Positions 47,801 to 62,083 of a stretch of 64,000 nt of DNA are shown piece by piece. Each line of letters opens with the position of its first letter. Within the stretch, counting starts at the first letter, position 1. Made by a program: the position numbers and the translations under genes. This DNA is from Chrysopilus asiliformis (lineage: Eukaryota > Arthropoda > Insecta > Diptera > Rhagionidae): NCBI GenBank assembly GCA_964034945.1, contig OZ035960.1, positions 116,725,824 through 116,789,823 of the forward strand. Reading direction: 5' to 3'. The notes beneath the pieces are model-generated. The model had not been told where the DNA came from and ran no database searches. It saw only the letters and a list, made by a program, of their open reading frames with translations.

Positions 47801-50800
47801 ATAAATCTGAAGAGCTGCTGCTAAAGTAAATATTTCATTCAATTCAATTTTATTTGAACCCGTTTCATTTTATAACATTCCCATTTACGTACCTAAATTT
47901 TTATAAAATTGGAATTCTGAATGGAAGGCGTTTTTTTTGCACTTCACAGATGTTTATAGATTAATATGAGTAAGTATAGGGCTGAAATGTCAATAAAAAA
48001 ACCAAATAAAACAATTGTTGTCATAGTAATTTCAAATTTACATTTCTTTAAGTTTTGATGTGGTAACAGTATGATTTTTTTCAAATCTAGAAAGAGTTTC
48101 AAAACCACCTCTTGAAATTTCAAAAATTCTACAGTTTTTATAGAATATTATTTAATTTTTTCGTCTTCCTTAAATCCGTTGAGTATACGAAAAGCTTAAC
48201 AAAAAAAATCATTGAATGAAATAAAAATATCATACACCCTATTGTATAAAAAATATGCAATAAATAAATTCTATTTTGCAGACAATATTTATTGGTGCTG
48301 TATCGATGCAAATATAGGAAAAGTTCGACTAAAGTCCATTTCATAATGAAAATTGATATTTAGTCTCGTGAGGTTTCAATTCATATTTTTCACATAAACA
48401 TACGAGTTAGTTTGAAATGGCAAATAATAGATTAATGGAAATAATGGGATTAATAAAAAAATCCCTCAAATCTACTCGTGTCCATTTCCCTATGACTTTG
48501 ATTGATATTGTTGTTTTTCACAATGAAATATTCCATCGAGATAAATTATTCCATGGTGCATACTTGCTTGTTACGAATACGAATACCGAATACTTTTGTA
48601 GGTAAATTAATAATAACGAAACGAAATGTTTTGAAATAAATGCGAAAAACAAGTCCCTCGTCAAAATGGAATAATAGAAACAACAATAATATTGTGAATA
48701 AAAATCCAACTGGAAAAGGGAAATGATAAATCGTTGTTGAACGTGTAACAGTTCCATTTCCATTTCACTTTATTCCATTTTTATTCCATTAGATGAATAA
48801 AAAGAAACCTTTTTTGTGCAAAATTTCCATGTTCAACGGCTGAATTCCTAATTAAAGGAATGTCGCAGACTAATCTTGAAAACATCAAATTAAACACATT
48901 ACCCAAGAGTAACACTTTAAAAACATCTTATTCTGTCATTTGAACGTGCATTTAGAGTTATATAAACTTCCTTGTGCTTTTCTCAAAATTTGAATTTTCT
49001 CGCGTTCAGTTGGAACCTTTTTTTTTGCTCTTGGATTTTTATTTTTCTTGTAAAATGACTCTAATTTCGCTTCAAAGAACTTCAAGACAAGAAATTTAAG
49101 TTCCTGAAATAGTAAATTTGATCTCGGATAAGAAAATACAATATTTACGTCAAAGGTTCATGAAGGCGTTTTCTTATTACGAAGTTTTGCAAATGTTTTA
49201 ACTTTACGTTTACGATTTACAAAAAAGTAAATTCTTTTTTATTAACTAGGGACCAACAAATAAAATGTCATTTATTTATTGGAATCTCAACTGCTTTCAT
49301 CAATGTCAAAACTAAGGACCTCGCGACGTACGGAAACTTCGGGACCTCCAACAATCGGTTAACTAAAAAAATGTGTTCAAAATTTAAGTCCTTTTTAAAA
49401 TTGAAGAAAAAAGAACATTTAACACAAGTTGTAATTTTGAAGGATCTACGAGGCTTTTAATCTTATGTCACCGAATTTATCTCCATTACTTGATCTACAG
49501 GGTGTGATCATCTAAACATAAATTCTTGTTGGCTATTCGAAAACGACTTTTTTCCCCGCAAAATGAGTTTTCTTCTAATCGGGACACTATATTCCAGTTG
49601 ATATAATATAGAAAAGTAAAAACGAAATATTTTACGGGTTATGGGTACGGGTTATTCCAGTAACTTGTCCCATTGAGTTTTAGGACTGGTAGCCGCCATT
49701 CAACTCGAGTACTAACGATGCCGCCCCATAATTAGAAATAACAATCCCCATCCAAAATCGGGAAATTCAATTAAGTTTTATTCTGACTCGTGGGTGTTCA
49801 AGAAACTTCTTCTGTGTTACAGAATTACATTTTAGTGTGTGCTGGTACGGTGTAAGTTTTAAGTTGAGTTAAGTTTTGAAGAACCCGAAACCACTTTCCA
49901 CTTTAGAACGCTCGCATCCATGGCAAAGTTTCAGTTCTCATTTGTGCATTAACAACAACTAACAGGAGTTTAAGGTTAGTTATACGCGTAGTATAGGATC
50001 CAGCCGAAAGGGATAAAATATACCAGAGATACGCAATAGTTTCATCCACTGGCGAAATCCCACTCCTGAATCAAAATCCCACTTCTGAACTTACATTCTG
50101 CTGCCTAGCTCAGCTCAATTTGATTCTGGGTGTATATCTAGTGAAATAATTAAGCAATGATGAACCATGTGAAGGAGAGGAAGGCCAAATGAAAAGGATG
50201 TACAATGGATAAAGTTGCTTTTCCGGTTGTGGAAATTAATTTTGTATGCAATTCTCTCTCTTTACGTTTCAATGTGTATATTTGAACAAAAATGAAGTCT
50301 TTGCTTTTAAATGGCAGAAATTTAATTAATTTGCTACTGTCGGAAGACGAACATTTGCCAGACGGTTTAAGTTTGTGTTTGTATTTAGTTTGTCAACCTG
50401 TATTGTACTATTGTTGATGTTTATTTTTTCAAAAATTAATATTTTGTAATTATGATAAATCTCAGGTAAATATTAAGTTCTATTATAATTTTATAGTATA
50501 GTGCAGGCAGAGGTAGTTTTAATTTATTTTCTTTTTTTTTTTTGCTTAAAACTCGATGAAAATTGAAATGTTTTACGATTTTCTTGTGCACAGGTTAAAA
50601 ATGTGCACAAGTTAAAAGAGCGATGGAAAAATTTTCAATCTAAAATAACAATAAAAGGATTATGCAAATTGTGTAGATTTTTAATATTTACCGAAAGTGT
50701 TTGATGACCCATTAATGAATAGTAAACAATAATTTTATACTTTTTTATAAAATTATGTCTTAAATTTCATTCATCTGGGTCACATTTAAAAGACATTATA

Positions 50801-53511
50801 AAGATACGGAGTCATTCTAAAAGGGATTTCGTTTGTAATTAATACAAAAAAAAATTTTCCGATAAAAAGAACCAACGGGAATTTATCAAATTAAAACATT
50901 CCATCTATCGATCCGCAGTAATACAGTAAAATATAAGGACTTCCCCGATGTCAGTGCATGGTGGTGGCTGAGTTACCTGAATCCATTTCATGAAACCCCT
51001 TCTGTTGGTAACAGAACAGCATCAATAGTATCAAATTACGAAAATTCACAGAGGAGCCAAATTGAATGAACGCCAGGGCGAGATAAAAAGCGGATATCGA
51101 TTTTGTTTTAAAGTAAATGGACGTCGTCTATAATACCAAAAGTCCATTTAATCGAAAGCCTTCAATACACAATTTCAGGCATTATCCCACCAATCGATAT
51201 CACAGATCCAGTCATTTATTCACAAGTGAAAAATTTAATTAGTGAAATTACTTGTTGTAAACATTCACCACTACAAGAGACATAAAAATCCAATAATCTG
51301 ATTAAAAAAATGCATTGAATTTACTTCCATTTAGCTAATCACTGATGTCATAATTATTTCAAAATTCCATAAACTTAAAATTGTCAATAAATTCCAAGTC
51401 ATAATCCTAAATTATTACGGGCGATTAATCCGAAATTGTTTTTGGCCTGTTGGAAACACAAATTCCAATTTGTTGAAATTTTCCCACGAATCGATTGGAT
51501 TAGGTGAGACGAGGAGTGTGATTTTCGGGGTATTAAGTTGGATATTTAGATATCGCGGGGTAATATTTTGATCGTTTTATAACAATCCCAACAAGAAACG
51601 ATTGAAGGGTTAAATTAGATGCGGGATCTGATCTAATAATGTTATAAAAGGCAGTCAGATATTAATTTGGCTGTTGGTTCATATTATTGACCGAAGAAAG
51701 TAATGTAAGATTTCCACATTGGTTTTGAAAGTTTTTAACAGCCTTACTGGAGTACAAATAATATTTTGATCCAACATTTTTTCCGAGATATTTTTATTTG
51801 TTAGTAATAGCAAGGTAACAACATAGCTAAAAGAGGAGACGACGAGATCAGGACATTCCGGCCTATTTTTAGGGCGATAATTTGAATATCCGACGCTTGT
51901 AACGCTAGTGCAATAAAGTAACACTCCAATTGGATTTCAACTAACATTTGCTCAAAAGTGTTCACAAATGATTTCTCCGTAACTATTATTTATATACTTT
52001 TATATATATTTATATACTTTTCTTCATTTAAAGAAATCCGTCAGTACTCTCGATCCACTCCAATGTGTAGAATTAAAAGAATTTTTATGCGCGGTTTTAT
52101 GGTAATCACATAAATAATCAATGCAATTAATCATTTCTGTCGTGAGCTTCTTTCTATTGGAGACAGCATAGGAAACGCCAGCCTATATGTGCTAAGCAAG
52201 AAGAGGATTTCAAAAGAGTCACAAATGGCTGAGTGTAGGTTTTAAAAGTATTTAACACCTAACCATCATGGAATCATTAAAGCTTCCCGATAAATTTTAA
52301 TGATTTTCGAAGTTTTTGATTATTGGTATCGAATTAAATTGACAGACTTTTGTACCCTTTCGGTAAATTGAGTCATTTCAACGGCATTTTTAAATTGAAT
52401 ATGATAGCTGTTATAAAGGTTGAGATAATATAGGGAAGCCTGGTCTCATATTTTGATCATCAAAGTTGTTAAATTCGATACTTTTTTATCGATACGATAC
52501 TTTTTTTATGCTTTCTCTGAATAACACTCGTAAAATAGCATCGTAGACGATGATGATTTTAGGAAATAATCTCGTATGCCTCAAAAGAATGTAATACAGT
52601 GATTTGTGTCTCAGGTAAATCATGATGGGTGCCTATTTTTCAGATCTTTATTGCTGGTATTCATATTTTTTATCTGTTGTCACGTAAACTCAATTTATTA
52701 TTTCGGCTTAGGTAAATGTATTTTATTCTGCACGTGGCACCTACCATGTTGATGGCAGTTTGATGTGAACATCACCCAAAAGTTTAATGGACAGAAAACG
52801 ACAAAAAGTGTTTGGGGTTTAAATACAGCTTCTGTTTTTAAATTTACTGGTTTTTAAATGATGTCAATTAATTGTTAGATGACCTCAAAAAAAATATCAA
52901 CTATGTTATAATGAAGGCCATTAATAATTTTAAAACCTTGTATCGGAAATTAAAAATGTCTGTTTTTGTTAGTTTCGTTTTAACAGCTTTAAGAATTAAT
53001 TTTATCAGTTTCTTGTTCGAAATAAAATCAGAAATTATTAATACAAATGTTAGAAGTTCTTAAGTTATTAAGAACCAAAGCAGTCTTTAGCTCACAAGAC
53101 ATAAGAAATTGTTCATAGAATACGTCAGACAGAATATTAAATCCCATATAAAAATTACTAGAAATCCTGACGAGGGGGAGAGGGTACTAAGGTGTAACGC
53201 ATTCTAATATGTATGCTACTAGGAAATTTCTTGATCCAGGAAAATTTTCTTGATATAAACCAGTAAGCCTTAGTACCAATAAAGTTCTCTAGTGTTCAAA
53301 GTTTTAGGGAAATTTAAATTTCTCTCAAATGTGTTGATAAATGATTATTTTTTAAAAATGAAAAATGACATTTTGTTCATCTGCTGACCAAGAAAAATTG
53401 AACCCACTTTTACACATAAGGTTTTAGGGTTATCGCATAAAGTTGATACCTGACCACCTGCAATTCAAGGAAATTTCCCGTTTTCGTTAATCTCTATCAA
53501 ATGACTAACTA

Positions 53512-53940
53512 TTGCTAGTCTCTGGCAAATTAATGATTGTTAGAAATAAACAGTTTCCGGTACAGCTGCTCCGCTACAAAAATTATGATATAAGCAAAAA
53601 ACCGCAAATGTCTGAGCAAAAGATACTTATTAATAAAAAGAACAGCAGATATATCACTAAGTCGGCGGCTGCCCATTTTAATAGCCACTGCGATCACCAT
53701 GATCAATAAATAAAACGAACGCGACCATACGACGAACCTCAAATAACCAATGCGCGTCCACTTGAATTTAAAAAATCGCAAATCGTGTGCCCCAACGAAT
53801 ATTAGAAGAAATATCTCAAAGTGGTCGTTGGAACACGTTTTGACTGCTTGAATCATACTTTAATGTTTTATGAATTGACGCAGAATAAACGAAAAGTTTT
53901 TAAGAAGTCAGTCTCAAAATAACAATCGTACATCGCTAAA
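53512..53940 (+). pseudogene. Possible decayed ORF, family unknown
   Basis: One plus-strand frame stays open for about 143 codons with only two stops (TAA at 53707 and TAG near 53791), fewer than expected at this base composition. Readable parts are SGKLMIVRNKQFPVQLLRYK, SRYITKSAAAHFNSHCDHHD, then RPYDEPQITNARPLEFKKSQ and VGTRFDCLNHTLMFYELTQN. The block is GC-richer than its surroundings. The opposite strand is also open for 108 codons, so chance is possible. No family is recognised and no splice sites explain the stops. Confidence 0.22.
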
Positions 53941-54515
53941 AGCCTCAGCTTCTGGTTAAAATTTTAAGTCAAGACACTTGTTGTCTACGCTAAAAATAGT
54001 TGGGATGCCCATAAAGTTTAATTTGGAGAGTCGGGTGTGAACGATTCCCATTCACCGCATTTGTTTTTAGCTTAAGAACCGTCTTTAAAGTGTTGGCCAA
54101 GTGACAAAATCTTCGTAAACTCTTTTTTTTTTGCATTTGGCTCCCTAGTGTCTGCCTATGAGTCGGTCGTCAATTACTGCGTTAATTTTTCATAATTTAT
54201 CGCCTCTGGGTTTTAACTTCAAGCTGTTTTGATCGTTTTCCCCAGCATCAGTGTCAGTGGAAAATCTTACGTTTGATTATATTTTTGAAATATCTATAAG
54301 ATATTTAATGGTAAGGTCAGCTATATTTTGTTGTAAAACATGTGTTTGTTTGTATCTCGTCAAAAATTTTGTTATGTTATGTGGTGTGAATTGTAACAAT
54401 ATTAGGCGTGAAAAACTATTGAATGGAAATTTAAAGTTATTTTTAATTTTGTAATAAATTTGAAGAGGAAAACAAAATTGAAGAGAATTGTAGTAAATAA
54501 AATCAGATTTTTGTG

Positions 54516-54582
54516 TAAATATCTTGAAAATAAAACCATACGGGTATAAATATCTTGAAAATAAAACCATACGGGTATAAAT
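54516..54582. repeat. 31-bp tandem duplication
   Basis: Two perfect copies of a 31-bp unit beginning 'aaatatcttgaaaataaaac' and ending 'catacgggtat', followed by the start of a third (aaatatt). A recent slippage or duplication event in non-coding DNA. Confidence 0.85.
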
Positions 54583-57500
54583 ATTCAATGGTACTCAATT
54601 TGACTGATATCTTGGTGTGACTTTAATTGAAAGCTGCGATTCATTTGAGGTTTTTAATATATTGTTTCCACGAGTTTCGACCTCGTCTGTATGAAATGAA
54701 TTTGATACCTAACATAAAAACAAAGTTTAGGGTTTTTTCCGAATAGTAATACCATTTAAAACACTCTTGTTAACTAGATCTTCATACACCCTATAATAAT
54801 AGAAATAATTGAATGTAAACTGAGTGATAAAATCTGCAGTCTAAGAACAAGTTAGCAGCTTGCGATCAGTAAAAAGAATAAATAAATCTTTACTTACATC
54901 TAGTTTTCGCTTTCGTTATAATCATCAACCACTATAATTACTGTTTTGTATAAAAATCCTCAAACAAGTCAATTCAATCTAACTTCAGATATAATAAAAA
55001 CTGATTAAAACGCCGCCTTGAAGAAATTAAACTTGTTATTAATTACTAAGTAAACTCTCGAGTATATTGGTTGACATTATATGCATGAATAAATTGCAAA
55101 CATGCAATTTAAACAGTTCAAATCACTGGACTGGACATAATTGGGGGTCCTGCAAATTTTCTTTGGAAACAGGTTCACATTTCTTTTGCAACATACATTC
55201 TGTATACAAAAATATGTAAAATAACCCAAATGCTACAAAGGCCTTTATTTGATGATACAGGCTGGTACCTCACGGCTACATGTGTAGATGTATGTATAAT
55301 AGCGACATTTTTTATCACAAGATCTGATTACAGACTTTTATTATGTTCAAATTGCAAGATATGCATACGACTGAACGCAAATTATGTTTTATGCTCAACC
55401 GCAACACACAACAATCCCAAACTAAACCTACCACAGCCAGAGCTTATCCGATTTGATATCTTAATTTATGGCAATTTTCATAAAAGACGAACTAACTAAA
55501 TATCTTCTTACCACATTGAAAGCATTAATATAACATAGATTTACAATTCAAAATAGTAAATATAGACGGTAATAAAATGTGACGCATGGAAAAAGCTTTT
55601 TTCATGCTAATAAATTAGAAAATAATACAAAATTCTGAAAAAAATATCTAAAGAAAACGAATTCAAATGAAATGTTAATCCTCACGTTCGTTGGTTTTAG
55701 ATTTTTTTTTCTCCTAAATACATTTGACTGCCATTTGAAAATGATGATTTCTCAAAGTGTCAAACACTCCCATTACGAGAAATCTGCGTTCCCCTTGGAA
55801 TCCCATTACATGTTTAACAAATAGCAGGCAACATTTTCGTGTTTTGGATACTTTTCTAGACATTTTCTGTCTTAACATCATTTAAAGAATTTTTTTTCGA
55901 ATGACAAATAGAATGTGATCCAACTTTTCTTTAAAAGTAATTCGTTATTTTGGCACATGCCAAAAGACCGCCTATATTTATTTACGAATCACACGAAATC
56001 ATTTAAAATTTTCCGAAATAAATAATTCTATATAAGAATTTTTTGATTTTAAAACAAGTCAAAACTAACAAAATAAAGAGAAAACTTTCGGAAATGTGTT
56101 AACTAAACTAATTGGTAGATCGGAGATTCTGTCACAAAAAACAAACATTTTTGCCACTGGTATATTTTAAAATTTTTAACAAAAAAAACAAATACATAAA
56201 TAATAGCAGACACCGGGATACCACATAATGTGACTTTATTTTTAAATATCACATCAAATTAGAAGTTTTTCTTTTGGTTTTTTTGTTAGTTTTTTATTTT
56301 ATCATTTATTTATTTACTTTTCTAATCTTGTACATTTGCGGAATATGAACTTTATTATGACTTGAAATTTGTTTGAGCTTTTAATATTTCAACATCGTGT
56401 TTCTGTCACAATTTAAACAAGATTTCAAGCCATTGTACTTCAAGTATGTTTTTCGGGGAAAAAACAGAGAATTTACATGTCTAAAATTGTGCGTGGTAAA
56501 GCAATTTAAAACACATTATAAAAGATTCATTATAATTATGGGTCTCATTTTTGTTGAGTTTATTTTTTGCATGGATACATGTTGAAGTAAAAATAGATAA
56601 ATGCGGTCGCAGACAGTAAATGAGTATGCTATGTTGAGAGACTGTGAGTTACATGTAAATTTTTAGTAAGATTCAAAATTATTAAAATATTATAATAAAT
56701 TGAAGGAGATTAGAAAATAAAAAAACGGGTAGGACGGAAATCTTTTGGGTAAAAGTGATAACCTGTGCCTCATTTGGAGGCAATGATAGACAATGTTTAA
56801 AGAACAACAAAAATTTAAATAACATAAATTGCTTAAAAATTTAAAAAGAAAATGAAAAATACTTCACGATATACTTCACGGTTGTTCTACACCAGACAGA
56901 GCATTTTTTTCGCCGCAACTTTAAATCTGAAAAAAACTACTTCCATGTTAATTAAAATTTCAAATATGGATTAATCCAACTTTTTTTTTCAAATTAAGAC
57001 ATAATAATATAAAGTTCTGTAATTTATTTTCGATTGATTAAAATCAATACTTTCGGCTATACTCATCACAGGTGTTTAAAAAAGCCTGATTTCAAATTTA
57101 AATCTACTTAAAATATTTTCTGGAAGTAACCCTTTTGCTCCCATTAGGCCAATTCGCTGCATGCACGGATAAATGCCGAAAAAATTGAAAATGTAGCAAA
57201 TGGAAATTATGTTCAGCTCTGTGGGATACTAATCGATCTTCAGTTCAGCATATAATTGAACTCCTAACGACATAAATCTTTCTCCAGATGCCCAAAGAAT
57301 TTATTTTTCCATTTCATTTAAAAATCTGTTCTGTCAGTTTCTTGTTAACGTTATCAATTCAATTTTATAGACAACCACAAGAAGAAACGCACCAAAAATT
57401 GTTCTAAATTCATAAGGAGAAACATCTCAAAATAAAATCGATTGGAAAAAAACGACGGAGGAAAATATTCAAACATCAGAATTTTGTTGGGGACGCATTT

Positions 57501-60279
57501 GTCAGGTAGTTAAGAAGCTCACAGTGCCACAAAAATCCGATACTATTATAACCTAATGAGAGCCAATCGATTATCCGCCGTCTAATTCACTTTTTGATTA
57601 ATTTATGCGGGACAAACCATACATCGACGATATAAGGAAAACTTTCCAAAATCCCTCCCCGGCGTCATCTTAAGAATGTCGTGAATATGAATTAGGCATT
57701 ATAGTAGATCGATGAAAAAGTAAATACGAGTTGTCCTGACGTTCAGTTGCAGAAATTAAATTTAAATGAAGATTGTCTAAAATCGAAAACGGGTTTTTAA
57801 AGAAAAATGTGTGGGCGACAGTTTGAAATTGGAATTTAAGTCACCTTTAAAATTAAACAGTTAAATTTAAATATTTTTTTTAACTGAAAAAATTCGACGA
57901 AATTTTTCACCCAACCCAATACGAAATAGATACGTTAATATCACACAAATCCTGATAGATACATTTAGATGGAAGATACGAAGATATATATATATATATT
58001 CTAAATCTAAATGACTACAGGCGCACATATCCAAGTGATTTAAAGTACCACCATAGATGAAACGTGTGAAGACGGTGAGGAATCCTCACAGAATTTCCGA
58101 TAAGTTTCCCCTTAGACGAAATATTCTCGTCATCAGTATCAGCTCCTAGGATCATTAGTATATAGAAACAGAAGTATCAGAAATGGAAGACCCACCGCCT
58201 AGGGATTTGAACTGATAAGGCCACCTTCAAATGGGTCTACAAATCCCTCCCCCTAACTCTTGTGGTTCACGTGCTGAGCTGGAGGCTGGCTTGGAAAGTT
58301 TTCCGAATTTCATCGATTGTTTGCCTTTATATGTCAATATCCAATATATGCTGGCTATATCTAAATAAGTTAATCAATGACTCCCGTGTATAATTTGTCG
58401 GCTCCCGGAAAAGAGAATAAATAAACTAGATGTATGGCCAGTATGTGTAGGACCACCATAGAAATCTTGAACCAATCAAAATATAATCGTAATATTGCGA
58501 TTAAAAAATCAATCGGTCCATCTCGCATAATTGATTAATATGGAAATTTAATTACTTTTTAAATTTACGACATTTTTACTCAACTAATCTGAATACATTT
58601 CGAATGCAAACATCATTAGCGGCCATGAATAACTATGACAAAGAATTCTTACAAATTGATTTTCAATTTAAAGGAAGCTGCATCATTTACGAAAAAAAAA
58701 TTGTTATATTATAATTTATTTTCCGGATGTAACAGATGTTTTGCTGCATTTCGACTTGTACGAGTAGTATACGAGTCGCTGACCTTTTTTCAATTCAGAA
58801 AATAAAACAATATTTTACTATAAGAACAATTTTGCTGCGAAAAATCCAATACTATCTCCCATCAGTATGCGTCGCCATGATCCTGTGAATGTTCATCGCT
58901 TCCAAATGAACTGATTGCAAGCTGATGCTTCTTCAATGGGAAAAATATTCAACTACTCCTATTTGAATGCTTGTATGCTAGATGAAAAAAAAACATTCCT
59001 CTTCGTCTGGTCTAGAAGTTTTTCATTTTGCATCCCAGGAATACGAGAATGCAGTCAATACAGTCTGAATCCAGAATTTAACTCAATTCGTCGAGTTAAT
59101 GGTGATGATGATGGCAAGAGTTGGTGTTGATGTCAACTCAGATGCACTTTGAGCCCATAAAAATTTTTTAGAGCACAATAATTTAACGACGGATCGTTAA
59201 AAGCTGTATGCGTTCATCTGAATTATAGAAATGTATAGAAGCATATCCATTAATAAGATGAAATTGTAAGGTAAGTGTACATAATTCGTATCGCTGTCCC
59301 AAATGTGAATCGGCTCTCTGTATTTTTTGTGAAATAAGAAAACTAATCACCGTTCTTTTTTTTAGGTATTTACATCTTATTTTTAGGTATAGGTATTTAC
59401 AGTCGTAATTTAACCTTATTGTTTACCATCAACAATTAATCAAGTGAAGTAAATTAACGAATTAGTTTTTAAAATCTAAAGAAATAGCTAAGGGACGTTG
59501 AATACTCATTTACCAATTGTAATAGTGATAAGAAATTATTTTTTTATGTTACTATAATGTCCAAGGACTGAGGAATTAATTAAACTATGTTTAAGTACAT
59601 TTGGAGCGATACGTTTTTATTGAAATTATACGAATTTCACGCAGAAATTTCACGAAAAAAATTAATGTTTTCGATAAAGAAGCACTTCAACTTAATAACT
59701 CAATCTAAAAATGTTTTAATCTCTTATTCTAATCTCTTAGATTCAAAACAGGGATCTGGATTATTTACACTTGCCTTAAGTATTGTAGAATTATTTTAAA
59801 ATGAATAAAAAAAATTTCTGTATTAAGTTTGCCTTTATTAAGTATAGACATATTATGAAAAGTTATAATGAAATTAAATTTTCTTTCCCATAGAAAGTGA
59901 GAAATTTTTATATAAAGTGTAGTTTGTAAAACTCAGTCATCATTATCTGCTTTGAAACTTATTGATATCAATATTTCAAATATGTTAGAGAATGAAATTG
60001 TGATTTTGTGTGGAGACAAGGGTCAATTATTTATTCGGCCATTATCAACAGTAGCTGTTAATTACATGTAAAAACTATGTTGCTAATTGACGTGAAAAAC
60101 TGGTACACGCTCATAAAAATAACCGGAATTGCAATACCATCTTCAATTAAAATGTACTTAATATTATTTTGTTGCAGTCTCTACATAAGATGGTAGTGAG
60201 AAAAGTTACGGACAATAAAATAGATAGAAAACATAAGCCAAAATTGCAAAAATTATATAACCGTTTCGTACATCAATAT

Positions 60280-60375
60280 TCAATCGATGGGTTTTTTTCA
60301 CATAAATTTCGTCTGTCCTCATATAGAGTATTTAACGATTGCCCCCTGGCAGTTATAGCTTTTCTTATGTTTTGT
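60280..60375 (-). repeat. Family A element, fragment (copy 4)
   Basis: The minus strand reads 'cataagaaaagctataactg', 'ccagggggcaatcgttaaat', then 'actctatatgaggacagac', matching the left end of the elements at 14909 and 61741. The similarity stops after about 95 bases, so this is a truncated copy. Confidence 0.6.
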
Positions 60376-61189
60376 ACAGAGTTTAGTACCGACGCTACTG
60401 TACGCTCCCCTCACCAATAAAAGTCTGACGTATTTTGTGGGGAAGCCCTTTACCAGACTCAATTGAAATTTTATTTTTAAAACTGTTTCGGTTTTATATT
60501 TCCTATTTTTGAGTCATTATTATTTTAACAGCCCGTATTTTATTACGAAAGACACTTCTAGTAAAAAATTCTATAAGGCGGTAATTGGAAACCATGTATT
60601 TCTTTAATTAAAAAGTGCATTTACAATCAATTCAACGGTGAAAATGTATATATTATATATTAATGACAAATCGTTAAATTATCTAAACTGGACACAAATT
60701 GTGTAACCGCGTGCTGGTTCGTTAGCCATGAGATCAACTAAGAAATGCAATTGGATGTCAGAATCGATCATTGTATCTTAAGCAATTGGCCATTTTTGTT
60801 CGGCTCAATTTAGCCCAACCGACAATAAAATGCTCAACTACAATATCCATGTTATAAAAACTATAAAAAGACTACAGAGAATGAAATAAATTTAGCAATT
60901 TATTAACCCTTGCTACGATATCACGCAAATCAACTCGACACCATTATGTCCTAACTCTAAGATGCATTCCAATTCACTTTTAATATCAAGATAACATTTG
61001 ATACAGTCAGTTAAGTGTCATATTAAAGAAAACCGCATCTTCTGATGCAACGATTAATTTTTTGTGCCAGACTTACACACTGGAATTGATTTTTCATCAT
61101 CAATCATGAACTACACACGCAAAAACGACCCATTTTCTCGATAAATTTGAAATCTAAACTTTTGATATGCGGATAAGATACTATAGTCG

Positions 61190-61345
61190 AGACTGAATCC
61201 ACTGAAAGAGTTATGTAAAATTATAATCGGACCACTCCTCTCCACCTCTTCTATACAAATGGATTTTTTTAAACAAACATTTTGTCTGTCATCATATAGA
61301 GTATTTGAAGATTGTCCCCTAACAATTGTAGCTTTTCTTTTTTTT
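61190..61345 (-). repeat. Family A element, fragment (copy 3)
   Basis: The minus strand reads 'gaaaagctacaattgttagg', 'caaatactctatatgatgac', then 'atttgtatagaagaggtgga' and 'ttacataactctttcag'. It matches copy 1 through its internal block (atttgtat...ggttatgtaaaattat), which copy 2 lacks. It has no right end. It faces copy 2 head to head across about 400 bases. Confidence 0.6.
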
Positions 61346-61740
61346 TTTAAATTTTTGAAAACATGGCTGTTAAAAACATAATATTTCAGTAAAAACAAAC
61401 CACAGAACTCTCTCTCTCTTATATCCGTGGTAGCTCATTATTAAAACACTTTGAATCAAGGATTTGTCGTGACTTTGCTACAACTTTTTTGAACCAGGCA
61501 AAAAAGAGTCAATCCCTACCGACATTATCCTGTTGACATTTCATAATGATTAACAATGTGTCAATTGGTTGTGTAGTGGTGCAAATTCAAGGATACATAC
61601 TTAAATTCTCTATTGCGAGCTAAGCTATTCATTCATGCGACTAGAATTTTTCTTTTCGTCAACTACTGATGTGATGCAAAGTCCTTGTGAAATTTAAACA
61701 TAGCAAGATTAAAATTTACGAAGTGATGAATTCCAGAACA

Positions 61741-62083
61741 AAAACATAAGAAAAGTTAAAATTGCCAGGGGCAATCGTCAAATACTCTATATGATGACAG
61801 ACAAAATATTTATTTTAGCCATTTAGGAGAATGGTAACTATACAAAATTCCAAGTCTCTGACTCAATCCTTCCGTAAGTCATAGTGTTCACGGACACACA
61901 GACGGATAGACGGAGGACACAGGGAAGGACGAACAGACGGATGGACATCCGAAAATCAAAATCTTTGTCATCCCTAACACCCTGGTGTAGTTCATTTTTG
62001 TGTCCGATGATTAGTTCAATGCGTTACAAACGGTATACTAAATCTAATATACTTCTATAGGATATCTCATATAGAGTATAAAA
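61741..62083 (+). mobile_element. Family A element, copy 2
   Basis: About 340 bp with both ends: 'cataagaaaagttaaaattg', 'ccaggggcaatcgtcaaata' and 'ctctatatgatgacagac' on the left; 'cagacggatagacggaggac' and 'gaaaatcaaaatctttgtca' in the right half; 'tctcatatagagtat' at the right end. It lacks the duplicated internal block of copy 1. Confidence 0.65.
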
